From Clostridia bacterium (GTDB lineage Bacteria; Bacillota; Clostridia; Christensenellales; Aristaeellaceae): DNA of 58,230 bases. Within the stretch, counting starts at the first letter, position 1; each line of letters opens with the position of its first letter. Both the position numbers and the translations under genes were made by a program. This document shows, piece after piece, positions 49,627 to 57,414 of this stretch. Under the pieces are notes generated by a model that worked only from the letters and a program-made list of their open reading frames with translations, did no database searches and was not told the origin of the DNA. Location: positions 1-58,230 of the forward strand of contig JAFTPN010000070.1 in NCBI GenBank assembly GCA_017463245.1, read 5' to 3'.

Positions 49627-49830
49627 GTAATTGCATACCTGTAGGGGCGATCTGTGATCGCCCGCGCGCTGCATGAATGCATAGTAGGCGGAAGAAGCGG
49701 CGGGGCGGGCGAACACAGTTCGCCCCTACATTTGCGAGGGGAAGCGACGGTGTGGAGCAAGCGGCAGAACCACTCCTTCCGTCAGGCTTACGCCTGACAC
49801 CTCCCTCGGGGAGGGAGGCTTTTGGTGCTT
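49627..49830. repeat. Composite intergenic repeat block
   Basis: Two back-to-back GGGGCGATC-type palindromes (49641-49664, and a variant with GAACACAGTTC at 49704-49730) and a CTCCCTC element in inverse orientation (49762-49824). No gene is seen. Confidence 0.8.
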
Positions 49831-49930
49831 GCCCCAGCAATGCACATGGAACAGCCTTGCACAAAAGCCCAGCAACAAAAGAAAGAACCAAAAAGTAGAT
49901 ATCAGGATGTAAAAACCAATAAAAATCCAG

Positions 49931-49959
49931 TTTACAAAGCCCGGCAAGTCTGGTATAAT
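49931..49959 (+). promoter_or_regulatory. rpsO promoter
   Basis: TTTACA (49931-49936), 17-base spacer, TATAAT (49954-49959). Confidence 0.85.
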
Positions 49960-49966
49960 GTCCAAT

Positions 49967-50082
49967 GGGTTTTTGTGAACCGTATGCGCGGACGCATGAA
50001 TCACTCCGACGGCGCACTGCGTGAACGGCGATTGACCCGAAAAATAGCGGCACAAGCCGCAAAGAAAATGGAGGAAGACACC
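49967..50082 (+). ncRNA. rpsO leader, possible S15 autoregulatory RNA
   Basis: A 115-base untranslated leader with ATGCG/CGCAT (about 49984-49997) and further GC stems, including GCGGC/GCCGC just before the ribosome site. S15 represses its own mRNA through leader structures in several bacteria. The specific S15 leader class is not recognised here. Confidence 0.35.
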
Positions 50083-50337
50083 ATGACCAAGAGCGAGATC
50101 ATCGCAGCCTACGCCCAGCACGAAGGCGACACCGGCTCCCCCGAAGTTCAGGTTGCCCTGCTCACCGAGCGCATCAACCACCTGAACGAGCACCTGAAGT
50201 CCAACAAGAACGACCACCACTCCAACCGTGGTCTGCTGCTGATGGTTGGCCGCCGCCGTGGCCTGCTGGAGTACCTGAAGAAGACCGACATCGAGCGCTA
50301 CCGCGCCCTGATCGCCAAGCTGAACCTGCGCAAATAA
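50083..50337 (+). CDS. rpsO: 30S ribosomal protein S15
   Basis: 84 residues, slightly shorter than the usual 88-89. The S15 text is clear: [40 protein letters not shown] and [19 protein letters not shown]. It binds the 16S rRNA central domain early in assembly. GGAGG lies seven bases before ATG 50083. It stands before pnp, the standard bacterial pairing. Confidence 0.97.
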   Translation: MTKSEIIAAYAQHEGDTGSPEVQVALLTERINHLNEHLKSNKNDHHSNRGLLLMVGRRRGLLEYLKKTDIERYRALIAKLNLRK

Positions 50338-50356
50338 GGGGGCGTTCGCCCCATTT

Positions 50357-50472
50357 CTCCGACATACTATTCGGGTCGCCTGAGACCGTCCACGCGATTG
50401 GAACGGGTGCACCGGGATGAATGCTGGGGGAGTGCGCAAGGAAGACGCAGCAAAGGTTATGTCCTGTCGGAG
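50357..50472 (+). ncRNA. Closed structured RNA element between rpsO and pnp
   Basis: CTCCGACA (50357-50364) pairs perfectly with TGTCGGAG (50465-50472) and encloses about 100 bases with internal stems such as GGGTC/GACC and GTGCG/CGCA. A strong terminator follows at once. No riboswitch class I know matches. It could be a pnp autoregulatory leader. Confidence 0.45.
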
Positions 50473-50508
50473 CCGCCGGGATGGACAAAGCTGTCCCGGC
50501 GGCTTTTT
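50472..50508 (+). terminator. Terminator/attenuator before pnp
   Basis: GCCGCCGGGA (50472-50481) pairs with TCCCGGCGGC (50494-50503), followed by five T. It separates rpsO from pnp and adjoins the 3' arm of the structured element. Confidence 0.9.
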
Positions 50509-50670
50509 CCCGCCTTTCGGATGAAGGAGTGAACATCCGGCAAGGCTGATGATGAGATGAATGTGCCTGGGGGATGTTATCCCTTGAAAATCCCATGGAG
50601 GGGTTTTCATATGATAGCATCTCCGGGCGGCATGGGGCGCCTTGCCCCGAACGTATATAAGGAGAAAAGC

Positions 50671-52827
50671 ATGGATAGCAAGAAATTTACCATGGATCTT
50701 GCCGGCAAAGAGCTGACGCTGGAATTCGGCAAGTATTGCGAGCAGGCTGCTGGCTCCGTGTGGGTGCACCTGGGCGATACCGTTGTGATGGTCAACGCCA
50801 CCATGGCGCCTACCCCCCGTCCCGGTGTGGACTTCTTCCCTCTGGCTGTGGATGTGGAAGAAAAGCAGTATTCCGTGGGCAAGATCCCCGGCGGCTTCAT
50901 CAAGCGTGAAGGCCGTCCTACCGAGAAGGCCACTCTGACCTGCCGCCTCATCGACCGTCCCCTGCGCCCCCTGTTCCCCAAGGGCATGCGCAACGACGTG
51001 CAGGTGGTCATCACCATCCTGAGTGTTGAGCAGGACGTTCCCCCGGAGATCCCCGCCATGATCGGTTCCTCCATCGCCCTGGGCGTGAGCGAGATCCCGT
51101 GGGGCGGCCCCACCGGTGCTGTGGTCGTTGGCCGCGTGAACGGTCAGTACGTCATCAACCCCGACGAGGAGCAGCGCAAGGTTTCCGATATGCACGTGTA
51201 CCTGGCTGGCACCAAGGACGCCATCATGATGGTGGAAGCCGGCGCCAACGAGGTTTCTGAAGAAGTGATGCTGGACGCCATCATGTTCGGCCACGAGGAG
51301 ATCAAGAAGCTGGTGGCCTTCCAGGAGGAGATCATCGCTGCCATTGGTAAGGCCAAGGTGGAAGTGCCCCTGAACGTGACCGGCGACGACGTGAAGGCCG
51401 CTGTGCGCGAGTTCGCCTATGACAAGTGCAAGTGGGTGTTCGACACCTTCGACCGCCAGGAGCGCCAGAGCCGCGAAGCTCAGGTGAAGGAAGAGACCCT
51501 GGCTGCTCTGTCCGAGCAGTTCCCCGAGCGCGAGAATGAGATCGCTGACGCCCTGTACTACCTGAACAAGGAGATCATGCGCGCCAAGATCCAGAACGAG
51601 GGCATCCGTCCCGATGGCCGTAAGGTCACCGAGGTGCGCCCCATCTGGTGCGAAGTGGGCGTGCTGCCCCGTGTGCATGGCTCTGCCGTGTTCACCCGCG
51701 GCCAGACCCAGGCGCTGACTGTGACCACCCTGGGCTCCACCAGCGAGGGTCAGATCCTGGATGGCCTCTCCAACGAGGACTTCAAGCGCTACATCCACCA
51801 CTACAACATGCCCCCCTACGCCACCGGCGAGGCTGGCCGCATGAAGAGCCCCGGCCGCCGCGAGATCGGCCACGGCGCTCTGGCAGAGCGTGCTCTGCTG
51901 CCCGTGATCCCCACCGAGGAAGAGTTCCCCTATGCTCTGCGCCTGGTGAGTGAGATCCTGTCCTCCAACGGCTCCTCCTCCATGGCCTCTGTGTGCGGCT
52001 CCACCCTGTCCCTGATGGACGCCGGTGTGCCGATCCACGCCCCCGTGGCTGGTGTGGCCATGGGTCTGATCAAGGATGCTGAGTCCGGCAAGGTTTCCGT
52101 GCTGACCGACATCCAGGGTCTGGAAGACTTCCTGGGCGACATGGACTTCAAGGTGGCTGGCACCATGAACGGTATCACCGCCATCCAGATGGATATCAAG
52201 ATCGCCGGTATCGACCGCGCTATCCTGAAGCAGGCTCTGGCTCAGGCTCTGGAAGGCCGCCTGCACATCCTCAAAATTATGCTGGATACCCTCGGCGAGC
52301 CCCGTGCTGAGCTGAGCCAGTATGCGCCCAAGATCGTGCGCTTCACCATCAACCCCGAGAAGATTCGCGAAGTTATTGGACCCGGCGGCAAGATGATCAA
52401 CAAGATCATTGCCGAGACCGGCGTGAAGATCGACATCGAGGACGATGGCCGCGTGTTCATCTCCACCCCCGATGCCGAGGCTGCCGCCAAGGCTCGCAAG
52501 ATCATCGAGGGCATTGCCAAGGATATCGAAGTGGGCGATGTGTTCACCGGCAAGGTCGTGCGAATCATGAACTTCGGCGCCTTTGTGGAGCTGGCTCCCG
52601 GCAAGGACGGCATGATCCACATCTCCAAGCTGGATAACAAGCGTGTGGAGAAGGTGGAAGACGTTGTGAACATCGGTGACGAGCTGGAAGTGAAGGTCAA
52701 TGAGATCGACGCCCAGGGCCGCATCAACCTGATCCGCAACGACATGGTCTACGAAAACAAGCCCGCCGAGCGCCGCGAAGGTGGCAACTTCCGCAGCCGT
52801 CCTCCCCGCCGTGATGGCCGTCAGTAA
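50671..52827 (+). CDS. pnp: Polyribonucleotide nucleotidyltransferase (PNPase)
   Basis: 718 residues. It has two RNase PH-like domains (first with [14 protein letters not shown], second with [20 protein letters not shown] in sequence), the helical linker between them, the KH domain ([12 protein letters not shown]) and the S1 domain ([20 protein letters not shown]). It degrades RNA 3' to 5' with phosphate. AAGGAG precedes ATG 50671; open frame upstream lacks family similarity. It is followed by a repeat-rich spacer. Confidence 0.97.
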   Translation: MDSKKFTMDLAGKELTLEFGKYCEQAAGSVWVHLGDTVVMVNATMAPTPRPGVDFFPLAVDVEEKQYSVGKIPGGFIKREGRPTEKATLTCRLIDRPLRPLFPKGMRNDVQVVITILSVEQDVPPEIPAMIGSSIALGVSEIPWGGPTGAVVVGRVNGQYVINPDEEQRKVSDMHVYLAGTKDAIMMVEAGANEVSEEVMLDAIMFGHEEIKKLVAFQEEIIAAIGKAKVEVPLNVTGDDVKAAVREFAYDKCKWVFDTFDRQERQSREAQVKEETLAALSEQFPERENEIADALYYLNKEIMRAKIQNEGIRPDGRKVTEVRPIWCEVGVLPRVHGSAVFTRGQTQALTVTTLGSTSEGQILDGLSNEDFKRYIHHYNMPPYATGEAGRMKSPGRREIGHGALAERALLPVIPTEEEFPYALRLVSEILSSNGSSSMASVCGSTLSLMDAGVPIHAPVAGVAMGLIKDAESGKVSVLTDIQGLEDFLGDMDFKVAGTMNGITAIQMDIKIAGIDRAILKQALAQALEGRLHILKIMLDTLGEPRAELSQYAPKIVRFTINPEKIREVIGPGGKMINKIIAETGVKIDIEDDGRVFISTPDAEAAAKARKIIEGIAKDIEVGDVFTGKVVRIMNFGAFVELAPGKDGMIHISKLDNKRVEKVEDVVNIGDELEVKVNEIDAQGRINLIRNDMVYENKPAERREGGNFRSRPPRRDGRQ

Positions 52828-52852
52828 GGAACGGGGCTGAAACCTGCGGTTT

Positions 52853-53145
52853 CAGGCTTCCCTTGGAGGAAGGCGTTTCGCCTACGGCGACCAGAGGGCC
52901 CTGCCCTCTGGACTCCCGGCAGGGGCGCTGCCCCTGCACCCTGCGAAGGGTCTTCGACCCTTTCGAAACCCTTTTTGCGGCGAATAGCTTGGATTTGCAA
53001 AAGCAACAGGCTAAATCAAGCAACAAGAATGGGGTGCGAAGGTTTCTCAAGGGCGATCGCAAAGCCCTTGAGTCGCGTCCGCAGACGCGAAACCTCTTGC
53101 GACATAATCAGTCCAGAGGGAACTTCCCTCTGGACTTTCACTTTA
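52853..53145. repeat. Array of short perfect hairpins between pnp and the M16 gene
   Basis: Successive stems are CCAGAGGG/CCCTCTGG (52900), GGGGC/GCCCC (52922), GAAGGGTC/GACCCTTTC (52945), CTCAAGGG/CCCTTGAG (53047), CGCGTC/GACGCG (53074) and GTCCAGAGGG/CCCTCTGGAC (53110). The unpaired middle (52978-53040) is AT-richer and shows no feature. Confidence 0.75.
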
Positions 53146-53204
53146 CATAGGAAGGAAAGCAGGTGGATATGCTAATGGAAAAGCATTTGGGGATGGAGAA
53201 GCGT

Positions 53205-54464
53205 ATGAACGATCAGTGGATTCTTCCCAACGGCCTGCGCATCATCGGCGAGCGCCTGCCCTACCTGCGCTCGGTGTCCATCGGCGTGTGGCTGGGCGTG
53301 GGCTCCATGATGGAAACGCCTGCGGAAAACGGCCTGAGCCACTTCCTGGAGCATATGGTGTTCAAGGGAACGGCCAAGCGCAATGCCCGGCAGATCGCCG
53401 AGGAAATGGATGCCGTGGGCGGCCAGCTCAATGCCTTTACCGGCAAGGACTGCACCTGCTACTATGCCAAGGTCATCGACGAGAATCTGCCCCTGGCGGT
53501 GGATATCCTGGCCGACCTGACCTGCCATGCGGTGCTGGATGAAACTGAGCTGAACAAGGAGCGGGGCGTGATCCTGGAGGAGATCGCCATGGACGAGGAC
53601 TCTCCGGAGGATCTGGTGCATGAGCTGTTGAGCAAGGCGCAGTTTGGCGAGCAGAGCCTGGGTATGCCGATCCTGGGCACCAGCGAGCTGATCGAAAACT
53701 ACACCCGCGCCGACCTGGCGGCCTATCGGCAGAAGCATTACTGCCCTGGCAACACCGTAGTGGCGCTGGCGGGCAACTACGATCCCGCCCAGGTCAAGGC
53801 GCTGGTGGAGCAGTTCTTCGGCGATTGGGAGAACCCGGCCATCGGCCTGCTCCTGCCGGAGCAGAAGCCCCTCTCCGGCGTGAATCTCTTCAAAGAGAAG
53901 GACACCGAGCAGATGCACCTGTGCATGGGCTTCACCGGCACGCCCTACGGCGGCGAGGACCTGTACCCCCAGGCGGTGCTGAACAACCTGCTGGGCGGCG
54001 CCATGTCCTCCCGGCTTTTCCAGCGCATCCGCGAGGATCTGGGCATGGCCTACGCCATCTACACCTATCCCAACAGCTACCGCGGCTGCGGCACCTTTGC
54101 GGTATACGCAGGCGTGTCGCCCAAGAATGGCGAGAAGGTGCTTTCCGAGATCCGCAGCGAAATGAAGAAGCTGCTGGAAAACGGCATCACCCAGAAGGAG
54201 TTCGACGCCTCCAAGCAGCAGCTGCGCTCCGGCTACCTACTGGGTCTGGAAAGCCCCGGCACCCGGATGCAGGCCATGGGTCGCGGCCTTCTGCTGCTGG
54301 GCAAGTCCATCACCCCCGACGAGACCATTGCCCGCATCGAAACGGTGACCATGGAGCATGTGATGGACAAGGCGAAGCGCATTCTTAGTGCGGAACCGTG
54401 CATTGCGGTGGTGGGAAAAGGGGCGGAAGAAATTCGGAATTCGGAATTCGGAATGCGGAATTAA
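53205..54464 (+). CDS. M16-family zinc metallopeptidase
   Basis: 419 residues from ATG 53205. The inverted zinc motif HxxEH is in SHFLEHMVFKGT, with the distal Glu in the EEIAMDEDSPEDL region; the C-terminal half has GMAYAIYTYPNSY. Starts at GTG 53163 and ATG 53169 are possible, but 53205 has a well-placed GGAG and gives the normal family N-terminus. YmxG/PqqL-type peptidases are usually found near pnp in Firmicutes, as here. The last nine residues (RNSEFGMRN) are encoded by an intergenic repeat. Confidence 0.9.
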   Translation: MNDQWILPNGLRIIGERLPYLRSVSIGVWLGVGSMMETPAENGLSHFLEHMVFKGTAKRNARQIAEEMDAVGGQLNAFTGKDCTCYYAKVIDENLPLAVDILADLTCHAVLDETELNKERGVILEEIAMDEDSPEDLVHELLSKAQFGEQSLGMPILGTSELIENYTRADLAAYRQKHYCPGNTVVALAGNYDPAQVKALVEQFFGDWENPAIGLLLPEQKPLSGVNLFKEKDTEQMHLCMGFTGTPYGGEDLYPQAVLNNLLGGAMSSRLFQRIREDLGMAYAIYTYPNSYRGCGTFAVYAGVSPKNGEKVLSEIRSEMKKLLENGITQKEFDASKQQLRSGYLLGLESPGTRMQAMGRGLLLLGKSITPDETIARIETVTMEHVMDKAKRILSAEPCIAVVGKGAEEIRNSEFGMRN

Positions 54465-54750
54465 GAGTGTGACCGCGGGCGATCGCAGATCGCCCCTACA
54501 GGCGCAAGGGAAAGGAATGCGTTGAGGCAAGTGGCAGAACCACTCCTTCCGTCAGCCGCAAGCGGCTGCCACCTCCCTCGGGGAGGGAGGCTTTTGGCCG
54601 CTGCCCCGCGTCGCGGCGCGCCCGTTGCGCGGCGTGACCCCTGCTTAGATGCGAACCAAACAATACCCCCGCATGGGTTTCGAAAGGGTCGAAGACCCTT
54701 CGCAGGGGAGTCCAGAGGGGACAGAGTCCCCTCTGGCGCCGAAGGCGAAA
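54429..54750. repeat. Composite repeat block overlapping the end of the M16 gene
   Basis: GGAATTCGGAATGC short repeats (54429-54463) form the gene's last codons. A GATCGCAGATCG palindrome (54475-54500), an inverse CTCCCTC element (54533-54596), a GTCGCGGCGCGCC unit (54606-54640) and GAAGGGTC and CCAGAGGGG hairpins (54675-54740) follow. Confidence 0.8.
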
Positions 54751-54761
54751 TGGAGATTGTT

Positions 54762-55505
54762 ATGAACGAAAGAATTTTGGCGCTGGATATTGGGGATGTG
54801 CGCATTGGTGTGGCAGTGAGCGACGCGATGCGGATGATCGCCACGCCGGTGGAGGTTATCAAGCGGGTGGGGTTTGGCCCGGATGTAAAGCGGGTCAAGC
54901 AGCTGTGCGAGCAGTATGACACCACCATTGTGTTGAGCGGGCTGCCCTACAATATGGATGGCACGCTGGGTTTTCAATCGGAAAAAGTAAAACTATTCTG
55001 CCAACAGCTTGAAAAAGCTGGCCTGACGGTGTATTATCAGGATGAGCGGTTGACCACGGTGACCGCCGAGCACGCTCTGCTGGAGGACAACATGCACCGG
55101 GCGGAGCGCAAGCAGAATGTGGACAAGGTGGCTGCGGCCATCATTCTACAGCAATACCTGGACTCCCAGGCACAAAATACGACGCCCAATGGGTGCGAAA
55201 GCGAGGAAACTACCATGACCATGGACAACGAGAGCAACATCATTGAACTGATCGACGACGAGACCGGCGCGACTGTGCCTTTCGAGCATCTGGCCACCAT
55301 CGAGCACGAGGGTGAGTACTACATTGCTCTGATGCTGATCGAAGAGGAAGACCAGAACGACGACGAGGGCGAAGTGGTCATCATGAAGATCGAAGCCGAC
55401 GACGAGGGTAACGAGTGCTACGTTTGCGTGGAGGACGAGGATCTGCAGGAGATCGTGTTCGAGAAGTTCCTCCAGCTGATGGAAGAAGCCGAGGACGAAG
55501 AGTAA
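54762..55505 (+). CDS. ruvX: RuvX (YqgF) Holliday-junction resolvase-like protein fused in frame to DUF1292
   Basis: 247 residues. Residues 1-138 are RuvX: LALDIGDVRIGVAVSDAM, the VLSGLPYNMDGTLG strand, and YYQDERLTTVTAEH with KVAAAIILQQYL. RuvX functions in 16S rRNA 5' processing and/or junction cleavage. Residues about 152-247 are an acidic DUF1292 domain (IIELIDDETGATVPFEHLATI). These are normally separate adjacent genes; here no stop lies between them. An internal ATG at 55215 with GAGG could also make the DUF1292 part alone. ATG 54762 follows GGAG. Confidence 0.88.
   Translation: MNERILALDIGDVRIGVAVSDAMRMIATPVEVIKRVGFGPDVKRVKQLCEQYDTTIVLSGLPYNMDGTLGFQSEKVKLFCQQLEKAGLTVYYQDERLTTVTAEHALLEDNMHRAERKQNVDKVAAAIILQQYLDSQAQNTTPNGCESEETTMTMDNESNIIELIDDETGATVPFEHLATIEHEGEYYIALMLIEEEDQNDDEGEVVIMKIEADDEGNECYVCVEDEDLQEIVFEKFLQLMEEAEDEE
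55203..55217 (+). promoter_or_regulatory. Internal ribosome-binding site and start inside the ruvX fusion
   Basis: GAGG (55203-55206), eight-base spacer, ATG 55215 in frame with the fusion. Its product would be a 96-residue stand-alone DUF1292 protein. Confidence 0.55.
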
Positions 55506-55894
55506 TGAGCGAGCATGAGCTGAACGACGCGGTGGTGGAGCTGACCGCCCCCGACGGCCAGGTGTTCCGCTTCCGCTACGGCGCGACCATTCCCTATGCC
55601 GGGCAGGACTATGTGGTGCTGCTGGAAATGGAGAATGATGCAAACGGCGAGGAGCAGATCCTCATCACCCGCGTGGAGGAAGCAGGCGACGGCCAGCTGT
55701 CCTTTGTGGTGGCGGAGGAAGAGGACGTGATCCAGCAGGTGTTCGACAAGTATGTGGCGCTGACCATCCACAACGCCGTGGACGGCCTGGAGGACTGCGA
55801 CTGCTGCCACGAGCATCATCACGAGCATTGCGATTGCGGCCATGAACATCACCACCATCACGATTGCGGCTGCGGCTGCCATCACGAGGAATAA
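55505..55894 (+). CDS. DUF1292 protein with His/Cys-rich metal-binding tail
   Basis: 129 residues starting in a TAATG overlap with the upstream stop. Residues 1-95 are DUF1292-like (VVELTAPDGQVFRFRYGATI, YVVLLEMEND). Residues 98-129 are almost entirely His, Cys, Asp and Glu (CDCCHEHHHEHC...CGCGCHHEE), a probable Zn, Ni or Co binding tail. It is the second DUF1292 copy in tandem. Function unknown; the tail may store or sense metal. Confidence 0.8.
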   Translation: MSEHELNDAVVELTAPDGQVFRFRYGATIPYAGQDYVVLLEMENDANGEEQILITRVEEAGDGQLSFVVAEEEDVIQQVFDKYVALTIHNAVDGLEDCDCCHEHHHEHCDCGHEHHHHHDCGCGCHHEE

Positions 55895-55900
55895 CCCAAT

Positions 55901-55928
55901 GCGCCGCGCAGAGAGCTGCGGCGCTTTT
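55901..55928 (+). terminator. Terminator after the DUF1292 gene
   Basis: GCGCCGC (55901-55907) pairs with GCGGCGC (55918-55924), followed by TTTT. Confidence 0.8.
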
Positions 55929-55969
55929 CACATTGTTACAGTTGTTACGCCCAAGGAGGGAATGCACCG

Positions 55970-57304
55970 ATGAAACGCTTGCTTGCTTTGATCCTGGCGG
56001 CCATGCTGCTTTTGCCGATGGTTTCGGCCAGCGCCATTGAGGAATGCCACCGGGTGAAGGTCACCAAGAAGGATACCACGCAGAAGAACAAGAGCATCGT
56101 GCGCCGCTGGTATGTGGACACCGTGCTGGACAGCGTGGACGAGGAGCTGGGCGTGATCGCCGATGAATATGTGGAGCGGCTGGCGCCTACCCTGCAAAAG
56201 GCCGGGAACAACACCAGCAAGAACTCCCGCCTGGATGTGGTGACCCGCCACAGCCGCACGGGCCTGACCTGGATGAGCTTTCTGGTGCAGGCCAGGACGA
56301 CGTATCACCGCGACCTGATCGCCCAGGAGATCCAGAGCCGCACCTTCGACATGACCACCGGCGAGCGCATCTGGCTGACGGACATCTTTGATGCGGAGAG
56401 CCAGGGCTGGGACATCCTGGAGGCGGCGGTGCGGGAGCAGGCCACGGCCTACTGGCCTGATGTTGCGCCGGACGCCGAGGCGCTGGAGGCGCTTTGCACC
56501 CGGCAGGCGCTGTCGGAATTGGACTTCACGCTGCATGGCATGTCGCTGGTGCTGCACATTCCGGCGGAGAAGCTCTACCCCGGCAAGACCACCCTGCTGG
56601 AGATCACCCTGATGTATCCGGACATCCGCCCCTACATGACGGAGCGCGCCCAGGTGGAAACGGATAATCTTTCCTATTATAAAACGGTGGCGCTGACCTT
56701 CGACGATGGCCCCAGCCGCACCAACACCAGCCTGACGCTGAATGCCCTGACGGAGGTGGGCGCCCGGGTGACCTTCTTTGTGATCGGCAACCGCATCGGG
56801 GAATATGACGACCTGGTGCAGCGGGAGCATGACGAAGGCCATGCGGTGGCATCCCACAACTGGAACCACAACAATGTATCCAAAACCAAGGCCTCCACGC
56901 TGCGTGCCATGGTGGAAAAGTGTGATACCGCCATGATCGCCGCCATTGGCCTGCCCACCCGCTACAACCGCGTGCCTTACGGCCTGTATAACCAGATGAT
57001 CAACGCCAAGACCGGCTGGCCGCTGATCCAGTGGAGCCTGGATACCTACGACTGGCGCGGCCTGTCCTCCGCCAAGGTGCTGAGCCGGGTGAAGAATGGC
57101 ATCAGCGACGGCGACATCATCCTCTGCCATGACATCAAGGACAATACGCCCAAGTCCGCCAAGGCCATCGCCAACTATCTGGCGGAGGAGGGGTACATCC
57201 TGCTGACTATCGACGAGCTGTTTGCCAAGGATGGCGTGACGCTGGAAGGGGACAGGGTGTATTATCGCTGCGTGGATGGGGACACGAGCATCAAAAAGCA
57301 GTAA
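55970..57304 (+). CDS. Secreted polysaccharide deacetylase (NodB homology, CE4)
   Basis: 444 residues. A signal peptide (about 1-22) and an N-terminal DUF3298/RsiV-like domain (30-230) precede the NodB domain (about 238-430). NodB motifs are TFDDGP (catalytic Asp and metal Asp), SHNWNH (metal His pair), RVPYG and the late IILCHD. It probably deacetylates peptidoglycan or another cell-surface glycan. AAGGAGG lies seven bases before ATG 55970. No promoter is obvious between the preceding terminator and the start. Confidence 0.9.
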   Translation: MKRLLALILAAMLLLPMVSASAIEECHRVKVTKKDTTQKNKSIVRRWYVDTVLDSVDEELGVIADEYVERLAPTLQKAGNNTSKNSRLDVVTRHSRTGLTWMSFLVQARTTYHRDLIAQEIQSRTFDMTTGERIWLTDIFDAESQGWDILEAAVREQATAYWPDVAPDAEALEALCTRQALSELDFTLHGMSLVLHIPAEKLYPGKTTLLEITLMYPDIRPYMTERAQVETDNLSYYKTVALTFDDGPSRTNTSLTLNALTEVGARVTFFVIGNRIGEYDDLVQREHDEGHAVASHNWNHNNVSKTKASTLRAMVEKCDTAMIAAIGLPTRYNRVPYGLYNQMINAKTGWPLIQWSLDTYDWRGLSSAKVLSRVKNGISDGDIILCHDIKDNTPKSAKAIANYLAEEGYILLTIDELFAKDGVTLEGDRVYYRCVDGDTSIKKQ

Positions 57305-57338
57305 GGATGCAACAAATTCTTAATTATTTGTAACAGGG

Positions 57339-57367
57339 TTGACGGAAATACCAGCAAATGGTATACT
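57339..57367 (+). promoter_or_regulatory. Promoter of the DUF3048 gene with flanking inverted repeat
   Basis: TTGACG (57339-57344), 17-base spacer, TATACT (57362-57367). GTAACAG (57330-57336) and CTGTTAC (57366-57372) form an inverted repeat around the promoter, a possible operator. Confidence 0.8.
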
Positions 57368-57414
57368 GTTACGGTAAAATCCCTGTGTGCAAATCCGTGA
57401 GGAGGTCATCCCTG

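Noticed and set aside
50357-50472. SRP RNA or TPP riboswitch before pnp
   Set aside because: GGAAGACGCAGC and CCTGAGACC recall pieces of these RNAs, but the required flanking motifs are missing.
49726-52620. A 964-codon minus-strand open frame opposite rpsO and pnp
   Set aside because: The opposite strand encodes clear S15 and PNPase.
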